Positions 33,366 through 44,959 of a stretch of 64,000 bases of DNA are shown here, one piece after another. Within the stretch, counting starts at the first letter, position 1. Every line of letters starts with the position of its first letter. The translations under genes were made by a program, and so were the position numbers. The stretch comes from Pogostemon cablin (taxonomy: Eukaryota > Streptophyta > Magnoliopsida > Lamiales > Lamiaceae), in contig CM042997.1 in assembly GCA_023678885.1 (NCBI GenBank), positions 26,418,064-26,482,063 of the forward strand, given 5' to 3'. The notes under the pieces were generated by a model. That model was not told the origin of the DNA. It made no database searches and saw only the letters and a list, made by a program, of their open reading frames with translations.

Positions 33366-34664
33366 TTATTCTCTGAATTGGGCCCAAACATGTTCAACTA
33401 AGTCTTGTCGAAGCTGAAGATGTTTCTGCTTATCTCGTAGTTGAACACCTCTCCTGACATAGTCATTGAATGCTCCGGCTGATCCTTGACTTACTTGTGG
33501 AGGCAGAATGGCCACATTTGGATCATCAGACCAATCGATTGCTGCATTTCCTTTATTTTCGATTATCATGTTGTGCAATATAATACAAGTTAACATTATA
33601 CCCTTCATGTTATTCTTGTACCAGAATCGAGTTGGACTGCTAATCATCGCCCAACGAGCTTGAAGGACTCCAAAGGCTCGTTCGGAATCCTTCCTAGCTG
33701 CCTCTTGTAGTCGTTTGAAGAGCTGCCTCTTTGGATCTTGAGGACATGGAAAGCTTTTCACAAAAGCAGCCCACTCTGGATAAATTCCATCAGTAAGGTA
33801 ATATCCTTGATTATATTCTCTACCATTGATTGTAAAATTAACGGATGGAGCGCGTCCTTGCAGAGTATCCGTAAATAAAGGAGATTGGTTGAGCACGTTG
33901 ATGTCATTGTTGGATCCTGCTACTCCAAAGTATGCGTGTCATATCCATAAATCTGTAGAGGCAACCGCTTCGAGCATGATTATTGGAACGCCATGGTCAC
34001 CGCGTGTGAATTGACCTTTCCAAGCCGTCGGACAGTTTCTCTATTCCCAATGCATGCAATCAAGGCTCCCAAGCATTCCGGGAAATCCGTGCATTTTTTC
34101 GTGCATTTGCAATAACTTTTGACAATTCAGGACACTAGGCTTTCTCAAGTAGTATCCGCCAAATACTTCGATCACACACTGACAAAACTTAAAGAGACAA
34201 TCTATAGAGGTTGTTTCGGCAACACGTAGATACTCACCCCAATGGTCGACAGGTCCACCATATGCTAATTGGCGAATGGCCACCGTGCATTTTTGTAGTG
34301 GAGAGAACTCTTTTTTCCCAGTTGCGTCTACCCTCCACTGAAAATACTCATCATGGGACTTCAATGCATCAACTATACGCAAGAACAACTCTTTCAACAT
34401 ACGAAAACATCGATGAAACGTCTCCCTTCCATATATTGGATTTTCAGAGAAGTAGTCGAGGTACAGTCTCGTATGCCCTGCCTCACGATTACGGTGCACA
34501 TACGTTCTTCGCTTTCTGGTACCGCCAGCAGAAGTCCCAGCATTACCAAGTAACTCTTGTTGTTTTTTTAACAAGGACTCTATTTCTTTCTCTATCATGT
34601 CATCGAATATGAACTCATGAAGACTATCACTGTCGGAAGATGATGTATGTGAAGAGGAAGACAT
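33366..34664 (-). pseudogene. Harbinger-type (HARBI1-like) transposase with two in-frame stops
   Basis: A single frame of 432 codons encodes the DDE-superfamily nuclease that cuts and joins PIF/Harbinger ends. N-terminal 'RRTYVHRNREAGHTRLYLDY' and 'FRMLKELFLRIVDAL' are typical of the plant family. The first catalytic Asp lies in 'GSLDCMHW', the second in 'AGSNNDINVLNQ' and the Glu in 'RAFGVLQARW'. Stops interrupt the frame at 34041-34043 (after HWE) and 33939-33941 (after DLWI). Both replace a Trp codon of the family by one G-to-A change, so no indel has occurred. It partners with ORF1 upstream, whose product is normally needed for end binding or nuclear import. Otherwise full length. Confidence 0.9.
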
Positions 34665-34951
34665 GTTTGAGAGAATGAAAGAAATTGAAGGATAATCAAT
34701 TACAAGAGTGTGATGTTCTCAGGTAGGAGTTATAAGCATCCGATGATCTTCTTTAAATAGAGTAGTGTTCCACAACGGCTAGTTTCTAACGGCTAGTTTT
34801 CCAACAGCTAGTTTTCAAAACAAAATGAAAAATATTGATAAGTGTTCATACCAAACGAAGTACAATCGAATATTGAAAATGCTAAAACGAAGTACAACAA
34901 CGAATATTAAAAATATTGAAACGAAGTACAACAACGATAAATTCTTCAAGT

Positions 34952-36163
34952 TTACCACCCCATTTCCTTCTTGATATTCTCCACAACTTGGAGATGGACA
35001 CGTAGTTGATCAGGTGTCATCTTCGAGGTATCTTTCATGAAGATCTTATAATTTTTAGATCTGTTAAGAATTTTCAACTGCTCAAGCTTTTCCTTGTTAA
35101 ACTCTTCCAACTTTCTCAGCCTTTTCTCAATATCATCTCTTTCTCCAGTGGACGTTATCATTTTTCCTTTACCTTTCCCGGTACGTCTTGCTGCGTTTCT
35201 CCCTATTGGGCCAGGGGGTTCTGCCCTAACTTCATCTCCAGGTTCCGAGTCAGTGTTTGAAGACACCACATACTCTCTCGTTGCCGAAAGTCTTGACTTT
35301 TTCGATCCGCGAACATCACAATCTGGATCAGCGAACTTGGGACTGTTTTTCAATACTTCCCATGCCTTGATTTGTGTAAAATTGGAACCATACCTCTTTT
35401 TAAATTGAACCTTTGCTTTTTCTATAATATCAGCATCGCTGCAACCACTTCCCCACGCTTTCTTCTCGTGATTGTAGCAGGAGTTGAAACCCTTCACAGC
35501 TTTCTGTAGTGTGTAGTAATGCGACTTCAAATTAGCGACAGACCTAAATATCATGTCATTTAAACGGACACTGTTGTAAGAATCGGCGATCCGATTCCAC
35601 ATTTGATCCGACTTTTGATCGTTTCCGACGACGGGGTCCGTGCTAATATCGACCCAACAACTCGCGAGAAGAACATTTTCATCAAAAGAGAAGGGAATTT
35701 TTTTCTTTTCAGGAGCCGGTGGTGGAACTTCGGTGCTCTTAAAGTCAGCAGCGAGATTTACCCTATCAAGTCCTGTTGGAGAGAATTGAGATGAAAAAGA
35801 CGAGCGTTGAGAGTTCGAAGATGCAGTGGCTCCGTCTGTATCCGGTGAACTTGTGTCGATGGTTGGACGAAATCCGTATTGAGGACGAGGTGCCATGTAT
35901 GGATTTGGATACATGAAAAATAGTGTGCCAAAAGAATTAAAAGAATTAGGTTGAGGGAAACTACCTTCTGAAAATTTTGGGAGAGTAGTAGGAACATTTG
36001 GAGGTAGAAAACTATTTGAAAAATTTGACGGAATACTAGTATGAAAATTTGGATTCAGAGGATAAAAGTCGGCACGTGGACGAAAATTCATATTTGGAGG
36101 TCTTGAATTTTCTCCGAAGTTAGAAGAATTGAACCCGAAATTCATCCATGAATCTTTATCCAT
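34952..36163 (-). CDS. Pong/Harbinger ORF1, Myb/SANT-like DNA-binding protein
   Basis: Intact frame of 403 residues. The first 130 residues are Asn/Pro/Phe/Ser-rich and low complexity. Residues of about 155-280 form a trihelix/Myb-SANT-like domain ('SFDENVLLASCWVDISTDP', 'WNRIADSYN', 'LKSHYYTLQKAVKGFNSCY', 'FKKRYGSNFTQIKAWEVLK'). A basic linker ('GRNAARRTGKGKGKM') and a C-terminal charged helix ('IEKRLRKLEEFNKEKLEQL') follow, the region often labelled NAM-associated. Plant annotations often call such proteins 'glutathione S-transferase T3-like', a misnomer. In Pong/Ping elements ORF1 works with the transposase in mobilisation. It could still be translated although ORF2 is broken. Confidence 0.85.
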   Translation of the reverse strand: MDKDSWMNFGFNSSNFGENSRPPNMNFRPRADFYPLNPNFHTSIPSNFSNSFLPPNVPTTLPKFSEGSFPQPNSFNSFGTLFFMYPNPYMAPRPQYGFRPTIDTSSPDTDGATASSNSQRSSFSSQFSPTGLDRVNLAADFKSTEVPPPAPEKKKIPFSFDENVLLASCWVDISTDPVVGNDQKSDQMWNRIADSYNSVRLNDMIFRSVANLKSHYYTLQKAVKGFNSCYNHEKKAWGSGCSDADIIEKAKVQFKKRYGSNFTQIKAWEVLKNSPKFADPDCDVRGSKKSRLSATREYVVSSNTDSEPGDEVRAEPPGPIGRNAARRTGKGKGKMITSTGERDDIEKRLRKLEEFNKEKLEQLKILNRSKNYKIFMKDTSKMTPDQLRVHLQVVENIKKEMGW

Positions 36164-36600
36164 TTTTTTTTATGAGTAGAAATTAAAAGTGGCAATCAAC
36201 TTTGAAATTTTGATATTTTAAAGAGAAAATAATGTAGGGAAAAAATGGAGTGAAGTATATATTTATAGTGATATTTATTTAAAAAAAAATAATAAGCAAC
36301 GGTCATATATTTCAAAAGGCATAACTTGATAACATCAAAAAAAAAATGGTCATATTAATAGTATTAAAAAAATAAAAAAAGAAAAGTATTAATATATAAT
36401 TAACAGTAACAGAAATGGCAGAAAAAAAATAGTTTTTTTCCACGCCAAACGTTAATTAGAAAACAAAAATATGAGTATATAATAAAGAGGAGGTAATAAA
36501 AAGAAAATTAAAATTGTAAAGAAAACAGAAATAAAAAAAAAACATTAATGAGCGCGGGCCCTACGCCAAACGCGCGTGAGGGCCACACGCTGTGCTATTG

Positions 36601-38980
36601 AACCGTGCACGCACGCTCTTCCAGCCGCACTCTCTCACTGAATTTTCTTCCCAGGTAAGATCTTATGTAACAAACAAAAATTTATATACTAATTTAATAT
36701 ACTTCAAATTATAGTAATCTTTTCATGGTCTTCTTTACTTTTTTTTCGAACACTTTTTTTCAAACAAAATTAGTTACACTTGACATTTGCCAATTCATTT
36801 AGACTGTGCTTGGATGGAAGCATTTGAGGATCCCTCTCTCAAATTCCTCTTCCTTCATATGTGGGTGCAATTTGAAATCAATGAATATATAATCAATGAT
36901 TTTTTATTAATGGATTTCAAATTATATTTTGATTTTGATGTTTTTTAGTTGTTTTGGATGGATTTTCAAATCCATTGTAATCATTCTGTTGTGTAATTGT
37001 AATTGATATATTAATATATAATAATATATAAAATTAATAAATTAATAAATTAATTAAAGATGAGGATTTATTTTACAATTTCTCAAAATTTGGGATTAAT
37101 TTACAATAGGAGTAAAGTTGTTATTTTTCTTGCAAGGGTAATTCTAAAATAGACGTAATTTCCCAAATGCATGAAAATATATTATGTCGTCGTGCTACAT
37201 CTGCAACGAATTAATAATGTTTGTTTGGTATTACTACTTGCTTTGTGTTAAGCCAGGGTTGGTGAGTCCGCTGTGGATGATGTAACTCATGGACTTAAAC
37301 TGCGCTAGCTTGTTTTTCCAGCACATCATGTAGTCTTCGGTGCAAATTGTTGATCAGCATATGATCTCTCATTGTCTACTTTACCTGCTGTAATCGGCCC
37401 CGGTAAATCCATCCTCTGCTCTAATGTCAAGTTAAGAACAAAAGAGTAATTATTTTATATCAGGCAGTTATGGTAGTTATGGTAGTTATGTTAATAGTAA
37501 AGGGTAGGTGTTTGGTGAGACCATCTCACAGAGGATGGAGTATCCATTAAGCTAAATAAGCATAGACAATGACTTTTATGGGCCAGTCTTTTTTTTTAAA
37601 TTGGTGCAATTGGATCTATTTTCAGCCCATTTCCATTTTTCCGGTTTCAAGTGGACCAAGCTTTGATTTTTGAAAAATAAAAAGGGGGGTTTCCTATTCG
37701 ATACATCTCCCTTCTGCGGTTTGCGGCACCACTTCCAACATCGGTTCACGAAGCTTATTCAACGGCGGTTCTCGTGTTCATGTCTTTAGTCGTTCAGTGC
37801 CTCTGATAGATTTTGTTAATCAGCGTATGAGTTTTTTTGTTAATGTATTTTCTACTGATTTTTGTGATTTTTGTTTCTATTTTAAACTTATTCTACCGTT
37901 TTCCATCCTTAATTTTTGGGAATCTGTTCTCCAAATTATTAATTTCAGTTCTGGAATTTTGATGGTAAATATATTTTTTTAGCCAACATTGGATTACTAG
38001 TTTAGGTTACTCTTTACAGTTAATTGGTTTACTCTTTTTGACAACCTAGATCACTCTTTTTTAATATGCTACTATTTATTTAAATTCTTTAACTTTGTTG
38101 GTTTCTCTTTCTTTTTTAATGGGTTTCACGACATTGTCTTATTTTCATTTGATAAAGATGTGGACATTTTAATAACCTATACATATCATGGGCCTTGGCT
38201 TGAGAAAAAGGGGTTGGAGAGGGCTAGTGGACTGTGAACATATTCCATCCTCGATTATTGCATTTTGATAATTGCATCTTAAGTGTTTCAGTTGCACTTT
38301 GATGACTGCATTTTAAGTGTCTGCCATTTAAATTATTCCATCCTTTATTTTGTAGGCTGGCATAAGGTTGATGCTGCGAGGTAAAATTTGTGTAAATATA
38401 ATATTATCAAATTTCAACGAGTTCAGGGATTATGTGATTATTGAAACAAAGAAATTTTACAAGAAAAAGACAGGTCTAATCAAAAACATCTCTGAGCGTG
38501 AGAAAAAAGACTTGATGAAGAGAAAATTGGAGAAGAAGATGTTGGCTGGCGAAAAGTTGAAGAGTCTAAATAAATAGACATTGGGAAAGAGGAAAATGAC
38601 TCTCAGAAAACTTTCTATGCGATAGTTAATTGGATTTGGTTCAGATTATGAAACTCCTATTTGTGTTCACTGATTTGCAGGTACTCGAAGTACTTTTCTC
38701 AAGTAAATGAATTTTGATTACTGTGAACTATACTAGAAGTACTCTACTTTTGATTCACTGATTTGTGAAGTGTAGGATTACATTTTGAACTTTGATTTTC
38801 TTTTTTGAAGAAATTTGATTACCAATCGTTGATGATTTCACTTCACACTGAGTACTCCAACTTAAACTTTTTGGTTGTTCAGATTTATGGTTTAGTGAAT
38901 TACTAATACTCTAGGAAGTTATGTCGGTTGAAAATTAGGAATATTGCAATTTACTCTACATGAAAATCTTGTGGTGGTTA
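36601..38980. other. Unassigned region with a possible small exon
   Basis: Mixed AT-rich DNA. A TC-rich segment with 'cttctgcggtttgcggcacc' (37716) resembles a 5' leader. A splice-acceptor-like 'ttttgtag' sits at 38348-38355, just before the small frame below. No conserved domain is visible. Confidence 0.35.
38368..38577 (+). CDS. Hypothetical lysine-rich 69-residue frame, possibly a last exon
   Basis: The frame reads MMLRGKICVNIILSNFNEF... and ends in a Lys/Glu-rich helix ('SEREKKDLMKRKLEKKMLAG'). It follows a TTTTGTAG acceptor-like site with the frame open across it. Codon use is not distinctive, I recognise no family, and no matching upstream exon was found, so it may be chance or part of a non-coding transcript. 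Confidence 0.25.
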   Translation: MMLRGKICVNIILSNFNEFRDYVIIETKKFYKKKTGLIKNISEREKKDLMKRKLEKKMLAGEKLKSLNK

Positions 38981-38984
38981 TTAG

Positions 38985-40010
38985 AAAATTCAACTTGTAT
39001 TGTGAGAATTTGGTTTATTGGTTCTAAACATACCTTCTCTTTTGAGTGTTTATGTTTGTCTATGATTATTAATTATCTATTTCATCTATGATGAAGTAAA
39101 AATGAACGCAGTTTTGTTTAGATTGTTTTTATTTCATGATTACTGATTTGATTAAAAATTGAAAAGAGATAATGCTTGGAAAGTTGGGGAATAATAGAAT
39201 TTGTAGATTTATGTATGAATTTTTTTAAAATTTCATCTAACTTAAGTATATAGGTTTAGAAGGAACAATTTTTCAAAATGCAAACAAACATTGTCTGAAG
39301 ATAAAATAAACATGGCACGAGACGGATCAATAAGCTCATTTTGCTTATTTTTCAGTAAATATAAATATACCCCAGATTTTATATTAAATAACGCTATATA
39401 TTTAAACACACAAATGGTATTTGTGCACATCTAAAAAGAGACTAATCATACCGATCATGATAATTTGTGAGATTAGCATGATCTAAATAATGAAGACTTA
39501 TGTCATCCTCTCCTAATTAATTACCACCCAATCATGTAGTGATCTTCTACTCATTAATTCAAAAAATGCACCGATCTTAAAATAAAAATGGTAGGGAGTA
39601 ACTCAAACAATATATATAATTAATAGAAGTTTAATTGAAAAAAAACCATGAGTTTTACTCTTATTGTAAGTTAATCATCACAATTGATAAATTGCAAAAA
39701 ATAACATCACCTTTTAATATTATTACAAAACGCACTCAATTTCTCATTATAAAAAAAAAAAAAAAAAAACTCCACTTTTAGTTCCTCTTCACTTCTTTAT
39801 GAATCTCCCCTTACAAGAGGTGCATAAGATTTATGAAATTTTATTATATTAAACTACAATTAGAACAAAGAAGAACAATAAATAAAATATATAATTTTAA
39901 ATCTGGATAAAAATTAATTAAAAAGAGAGTATCTCATAAAACTAGTTTTATATGCAACCTTTGTGGTCTTCTTCAATTTTTAGGGTTAATTACAAATATA
40001 CCCTTACTAA
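38985..40010. repeat. Segmental duplication, left copy, downstream part
   Basis: Matches 44995-46260 collinearly: 'ctaaacataccttctctttt', 'aatgcttggaaagttgggga', 'ggaacaatttttcaaaatgc', 'ctactcattaattcaaaa', 'ctcttcacttct'. It is separated from its upstream part (32165-32940) by the Pong-like element and 36.6-39 kb. The right copy is contiguous. Confidence 0.8.
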
Positions 40011-41200
40011 ATTTAAAGAGAAATATTTATGGCATGATTAAGACGAAGGAATGAGTTGACAATGGGATCATCATTTCTAATATTAATTCCACTCCATTGT
40101 TTGGCATGTTTTTTTTAAGGAATATGTATTCCTTTATACATGAAAATTATATATATATTATATCTCATTTTATGTAGTTATAAAAATTAATACTATATTT
40201 TTTTACTTAACATAAAATTTTCAAATATAATTTTAAGGTTAACATAATATAATGTATCACTCTTAATTCTTTACTTTATCCATTAATTTTTATTAATTTT
40301 TATTTGTTTAGCTAGTGTGATGGCATTATAGTATAAAACTGGTTTAACGAATAATACAAAGATTTGTGTAATATTGTTTACAGGAATGATTTATGTGAGA
40401 TGAGTTAGAAGTGATCACATTTTAAAAAAAAAAACTACTATATTCTAAGGGGCAAGCTGTTTGATAAGAGATAATAAGGAAGTGTAATATCAATGAAAGA
40501 TGATTGATTTTCATTCCTTGGGTTGAAATCTTCAATTAATTCAATGATTACCCTTACTCCTTGAATTAGTTTTATTATCATTACCATTATCCTTATTAAT
40601 GACTCTCATAACATTATCATTTCAAAATTTAAACAAAGCGAATCATTAATGAAAAAGTGATAATGATACACAAAAATATTTTATGAACAATTTATTTATA
40701 ATATAAATAATATAAATAAAAAGTAATAACATTTCTGAAAAAAAAAAGATAATATTTTTAATAATTGTTTTTATCGATAAACTTATGATAATTGCTTTTT
40801 ATCAAATTATTGTAAATCTCCAATTTTTATTTTTTACTTTTTAGTACATAAAAATTTACTTTAAGAAGAGATAAACGGTTACTCTTCCAAATAAAAAAAT
40901 TACTATTATAAAATGTAATTTTGCACACCAAATTAACTCTTACAAAATTATAATAACTCGGGATTAATAATGTTTCTGCTAGAAAGGGTAATTCAATAAT
41001 AAAAGGTTTGCTTCCCACTTGAATTTAAATGAGGCTTTTGTCATTTGTTTACAATATTGCAGTAATTGATATAGGCCCAAGCTTCTTTAAATTTCATTTC
41101 GCATGGTAGCCCACTTCACATTAATTAGGCCCAATTACTTCAGAGATCAATTTTCAATTCGAAGAGCCTATTAATTTTACGCGGATCTATAATATAAAAC
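40011..41200. other. AT-rich spacer, nothing recognised
   Basis: No gene, RNA or clear transposon terminus. The minus-strand frame 41018-40827 (63 codons) shows no domain. Confidence 0.4.
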
Positions 41201-41269
41201 TCCTTTGCTCCCGAATCTATTTTTTACATAAATATAGAAAGAACGAAAGAAGAAAAAAAAATTCCAATT

Positions 41270-41400
41270 CACCCATATTCGAAGAAGTAGGGTTTATCAT
41301 TTATGGCCACACTTGCAGCGACTTCATTTTATAATTTCTTTTAGGGTTGTTGGTTGATATGAAATTTTCTTTTTTGAAATATGATAATTAATTTAGGACG
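41270..41400. repeat. Third partial copy of the segmental duplication
   Basis: 'atttatggccacacttgcagcgacttcatttta' and 'gttggttgatatga' match 43550-43600 and the corresponding part of 32.6 kb. Only about 130 bp are recognisable. Confidence 0.5.
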
Positions 41401-41546
41401 GATAAAAAGGGAAAGTAAGACAATGAGTTTGGGAGGGAAGAAGTATTATATTATATTTCCTAATACATATAGAAGAATAATTCGAGGAACTCCCATTGAA
41501 TATATTCAATTTCAAATTATATCATCTTACAAACAGTATTTTTATA

Positions 41547-43034
41547 AATAGTGTTTTCATAATCGGATCGAAACCCAAAACGATAACCTAAATAGTTTGA
41601 GGTTCAATCGATAGGACCGGTCCAACAGATGATTCAATCGAAAAAACAAAAATTACCATTTTTTAAAAAATAATATTTAATTATTTTATATTATCATAAT
41701 TATGTTAGGCTATCCCTATCGGCGACCTGTTTAACAGGTCGTGCAGAAAAAGATAAAAAAAAAGTATAAATTAAAAAAATGGAAAAGGTTAAATAATGAG
41801 CAGCCCGTTAATAAATATTTCATCAGATGACCTAGGGTTTCAACCCACCTCAATTATTATTTTCTCTCACTATGTGAAACTTGTCACATTGTGAGTGGTT
41901 GATGTTTATTTTTATAATTATAATTTAAATTTTGAATAAATGATAATTAAATTATTATTCTTTTTGAAAAAATAATTAAAGTTTTTATTTTTTTCTTTAT
42001 AAATAGAGTATAATATTGACATATTTTGGATCGCAATAAAAAATTCTATTTTTTTCTCTCAATTTCAAATTATATCATCTTCTTTCTACTCTTTTATTTC
42101 AATTTCAAATTATATCATCTTCTTCCAACTATAATTATGAAATTAAATATTTTTTTTAATATAAAATTATTTTAATTTTAAATACAACTATAAAAAAATT
42201 AAAATAATAATATATAATTTAATAATAATTATTATATATATGTAGATGAGAGAGAGAAATTAATGTTTTATTTTAAAAGTAAGTTAAGTTAGGTTGTTGA
42301 TGGTGTATAAAAAATTGAGGTGAGATTAGATTGTAAGTTGTATATGTGGATGAGAAAGAAATAAATATTATATTATTGAGTCGTTGTTGGTTGTGAACGG
42401 CGATAGTGTTAGAATTCCATAAGTATTGAATGATTTATTGAAAATTAAATTATATATATGGAACCATGTATTGAAGCAACTCAAAATTAGAAAGTACTCC
42501 ATTTCATAAAATTAAATAAATTTATATTTATATTTTCTTCCCACGTGAGAAGGAAGGAGGAATACAATTTTTTTTATTTATCTTTGGGGCATTGAGCTAT
42601 CAGTGAACTCCTCCACTCTCTCTCCTCTCTCTACTATGTCACTGTCTCTAATCCCTTCTTCTCCCCACCCCCTCTCTCTCATTTATGATTTACCTATTCT
42701 TTCTTCTCCAAAATTTCCAGTAACCCAGATTTAGACCTCAAGTCCCACTCACAATCAATTTTCGCTCAATGGATCTAAATATGCATTTCCAATTTCAAAA
42801 TCTTCAAATTTCATCACCCTCTTTACCTTTTTGAATTGAAACTTCAATTAAATTTTGAGACTTTGAAGTTTAGTAGTCTTTAATTTAGCACGGCCTCCTC
42901 TCACTACGATCGGTTAGTGCAGTCCTTCCGGTTTTCCCGGTTTAATCCCCAAAAAGGTTTTATATGTGTTTCGGACTGGTTTTCATATAAGTTCCGTTTG
43001 AACCGGCCGGTCCGATCCGGTTTCAACAACACTG
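41547..43034. mobile_element. Degenerate hAT-like non-autonomous element
   Basis: The right end (reverse complement CAGTGTTGTTGAAACCGG) and the left end 'agtgttttcataatcggatc' are imperfect inverted repeats. The 'accggtcc' and 'ggccggtccgatccggt' subterminal words are typical of a common plant hAT MITE type. No 8-bp target duplication survives. A duplicated 'caatttcaaattatatcatct' lies at 42058 and 42101, and also at 41505. Confidence 0.45.
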
Positions 43035-43223
43035 CTCGCAAACCCTAAACAAACAAAAGCCTTTTCCAATCCAAATTCCCCTTTCACTCTTCATTAAGTT
43101 TCAAAGAGCAGAGGCGGCCATTGTTGATCTTCTTACCGTAGATTTTTGCTTAGAATGCATTGGGAGTTGATGTCGTAGAAGTGGGTGGGTTGGGCTGTTG
43201 GGGAAAAGGAGTGTGACAAATCA

Positions 43224-44214
43224 ATGGGTCTGTCTTCTTGGGAAGAAAACGGAGGGGGAGGAATTCAGATCTGGCTAAGAAACCTCAATGCTATGGCTTC
43301 TCAGATCCAAGATATTCTGGATGAGCACAGATATGGAGTTTTCACCTTGAAAAAGAACATCAAATCTGTTGGCATGGGAGGTATAGGAAATACTAAGAAG
43401 TCTCCACCTCCCGTTGCTGATAAGTAAGTACAAAGATCTTGGTTGATATGAATTTACCTCTATTAATTTTCTTAATTTTCTCAAGCATCTTAATTTCAAA
43501 TCAGGCTTCGACCCACTTTCTCCTATGTAGATAATTGCAAATATTCCCTTTCATGGCCACACTTACGGCGACTTCATTTTATTTTCTTTTCTTTTCTGGT
43601 ATTGATATATACATATATGTGTGGGCATTGGTTGAGGAAGTAGGATTTATTATTTTTTAAAATAAATGAATGCTAGAAATATATATATATATATATATAT
43701 TGCAAAATTAGAACCATTAAAAACAAGAGAATTGAGAAACAAGAGAGTGAGGGGATGATTTGTTTTTATGTGGGATTCGACAACTCACACACATCACACA
43801 AGAATCCTCGTTGGTGATACTTCTTTGAGTGATTTATCTTCTCTTTCTAGAATTTGTAGATGTGTGAATGATACTTTTTCTCTCCTCATCTGCCTTATAT
43901 CCCGGGATTCGATATTCACTTATCAAAAATTTATTAAAAACTTGTTTGATCATTGACGGATTACTTTTTCTTTTTTCTTAGCTCTAATTTTTATGATTAG
44001 ATTATCAGCAAGTTGGGTACTTACATTCATCATATACTTCCAATCATAGTCATTCCACACCGTTCTTTTGATAGGGGGAACTTGTTATTTTAGATGGGTA
44101 TTTTGTGAAATTATTTAATCAGTAATAAATGCTTTTAATAACTTATTTATGTTATGCAGGGTTGTGTTACGCCTGTACCATGGTGGAATGGGCGAAAGCC
44201 CGATCCAGCAATAA
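43224..44214 (+). CDS. Hypothetical two-exon small protein (84 residues)
   Basis: Exon 1 is 43224-43423 and ends at a canonical donor (GATAA/GTAAGTAC). Exon 2 is 44160-44214 after acceptor TTATGCAG, with the codon across the junction restored (AA+G, Lys). The protein begins MGLSSWEENGGGG, contains 'MASQIQDILDEHRYGVFTLK' and 'VGMGGIGNTKKSPPPVADK', and ends '...MGESPIQQ'. An in-frame ATG at 43185 could add 13 residues. I do not recognise the family. The early stop lies in a 20-bp sequence, 'gcccgatccagcaataaagc', that is repeated about 50 bp downstream, so this is possibly the truncated 5' end of a longer ancestral gene. A decayed sibling lies at 32.3 kb. Confidence 0.4.
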
Positions 44215-44655
44215 AGCTGTAACCATCGACGGGTATGAGTACGAGTTAAGCCCGATCCAGCAATAAAGCGTCGAGTTTGTCAAATCGTGAGACGAAGGAG
44301 CGCTGGAGAAAGCTGTTGCAAATCAGCCCATCGCTGGTTATGTTGATTGGGTTTGACTGCTGTAATCTCTGTCCTTTTTGTAGTCATGGTCAAAAAAAAA
44401 AAAAAAATATTTCGTGGGAGATGTGGAGTGGAATTGAATCATGCAATGACCATAGTTGGATATGGGATACAGATGTAAATACTTGGGGCATTTGTCAATT
44501 AATTCAATATTGTGCCAATAGATCAAGACACCGGCGATAATTTTCGAGCGAAGCGTTTTTTGTTCTATCATTGGTGCGACCTCAGGTACGTGTGCTCTGT
44601 GTTTGTGTGAGAGAGAGAGATTCATTTTTTCTGTTGATTTTTGATTTGATTTGTG

Positions 44656-44959
44656 CGGGGGGAGTGACATCCATGGATGATTTGTTGTTGAAGTTCTTCA
44701 CTACTGTGTACGAGAAGAAACACAGGAGGAAGGAGAACAACTACTGTAAATTCGACTATCAGTTTCTTCAAGTATTCACGTAGTCGCTGTATCTGGCGGC
44801 GGCTTTGGTGTGCAGCTGGATTGCCTCGATGTGTTGCAAGAAGAACGACCGGAGATGCACCATGCATATGGCAGCAGTGTTCTTAATTTCTGGATTTATA
44901 AACCTAATTTTGCAGGCGGTGCCACTGTTCATATCGGAAATCATACATCTGCCCACTTA
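44656..44959 (+). pseudogene. Sugar/H+ symporter (STP/MST-type) fragment
   Basis: Translating across one stop gives 'GGVTSMDDLLLKFFTTVYEK', 'ENNYCKFDYQFLQVFT', 'SLYLAAALVCSWIASMCCKK' and 'NLILQAVPLFISEI'. This matches the first extracellular loop, second membrane segment and 'QAVPLFLSEIAP' region of plant monosaccharide transporters. A TAG at 44781-44783 replaces Ser in 'FTSSLYLAA'. The RKP-type motif after 'CCKK' is degraded, and residues between the helices are deleted. Only about 100 of about 510 residues remain, so it is non-functional. Confidence 0.8.

Larger units (their letters stand above)
32954..36600 (-). mobile_element. Pong-like PIF/Harbinger DNA transposon, decayed
   Basis: Holds the two genes that define Pong-type elements in the usual arrangement: a Myb/SANT-like ORF1 (34952-36163) and a DDE transposase ORF2 (33366-34664). 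The left end is probably at 32954 (TTA, then GGCCTTTCACAAACATC), with the expected TTA target and GGCC start. A candidate right end is GGCCCTCACGCGCG (reverse complement, near 36585), but TTA does not follow, so the right border is uncertain by several hundred bases. The transposase has two stop codons, so the element is not autonomous now. Confidence 0.75.

Noticed and set aside
36551..36590. GGCC-containing sequence as the right terminus of the Pong-like element with a TTA duplication.
   Set aside because: The end resembles the left terminus only over about nine bases and is followed by ACA, not TTA, so the right border is left open.
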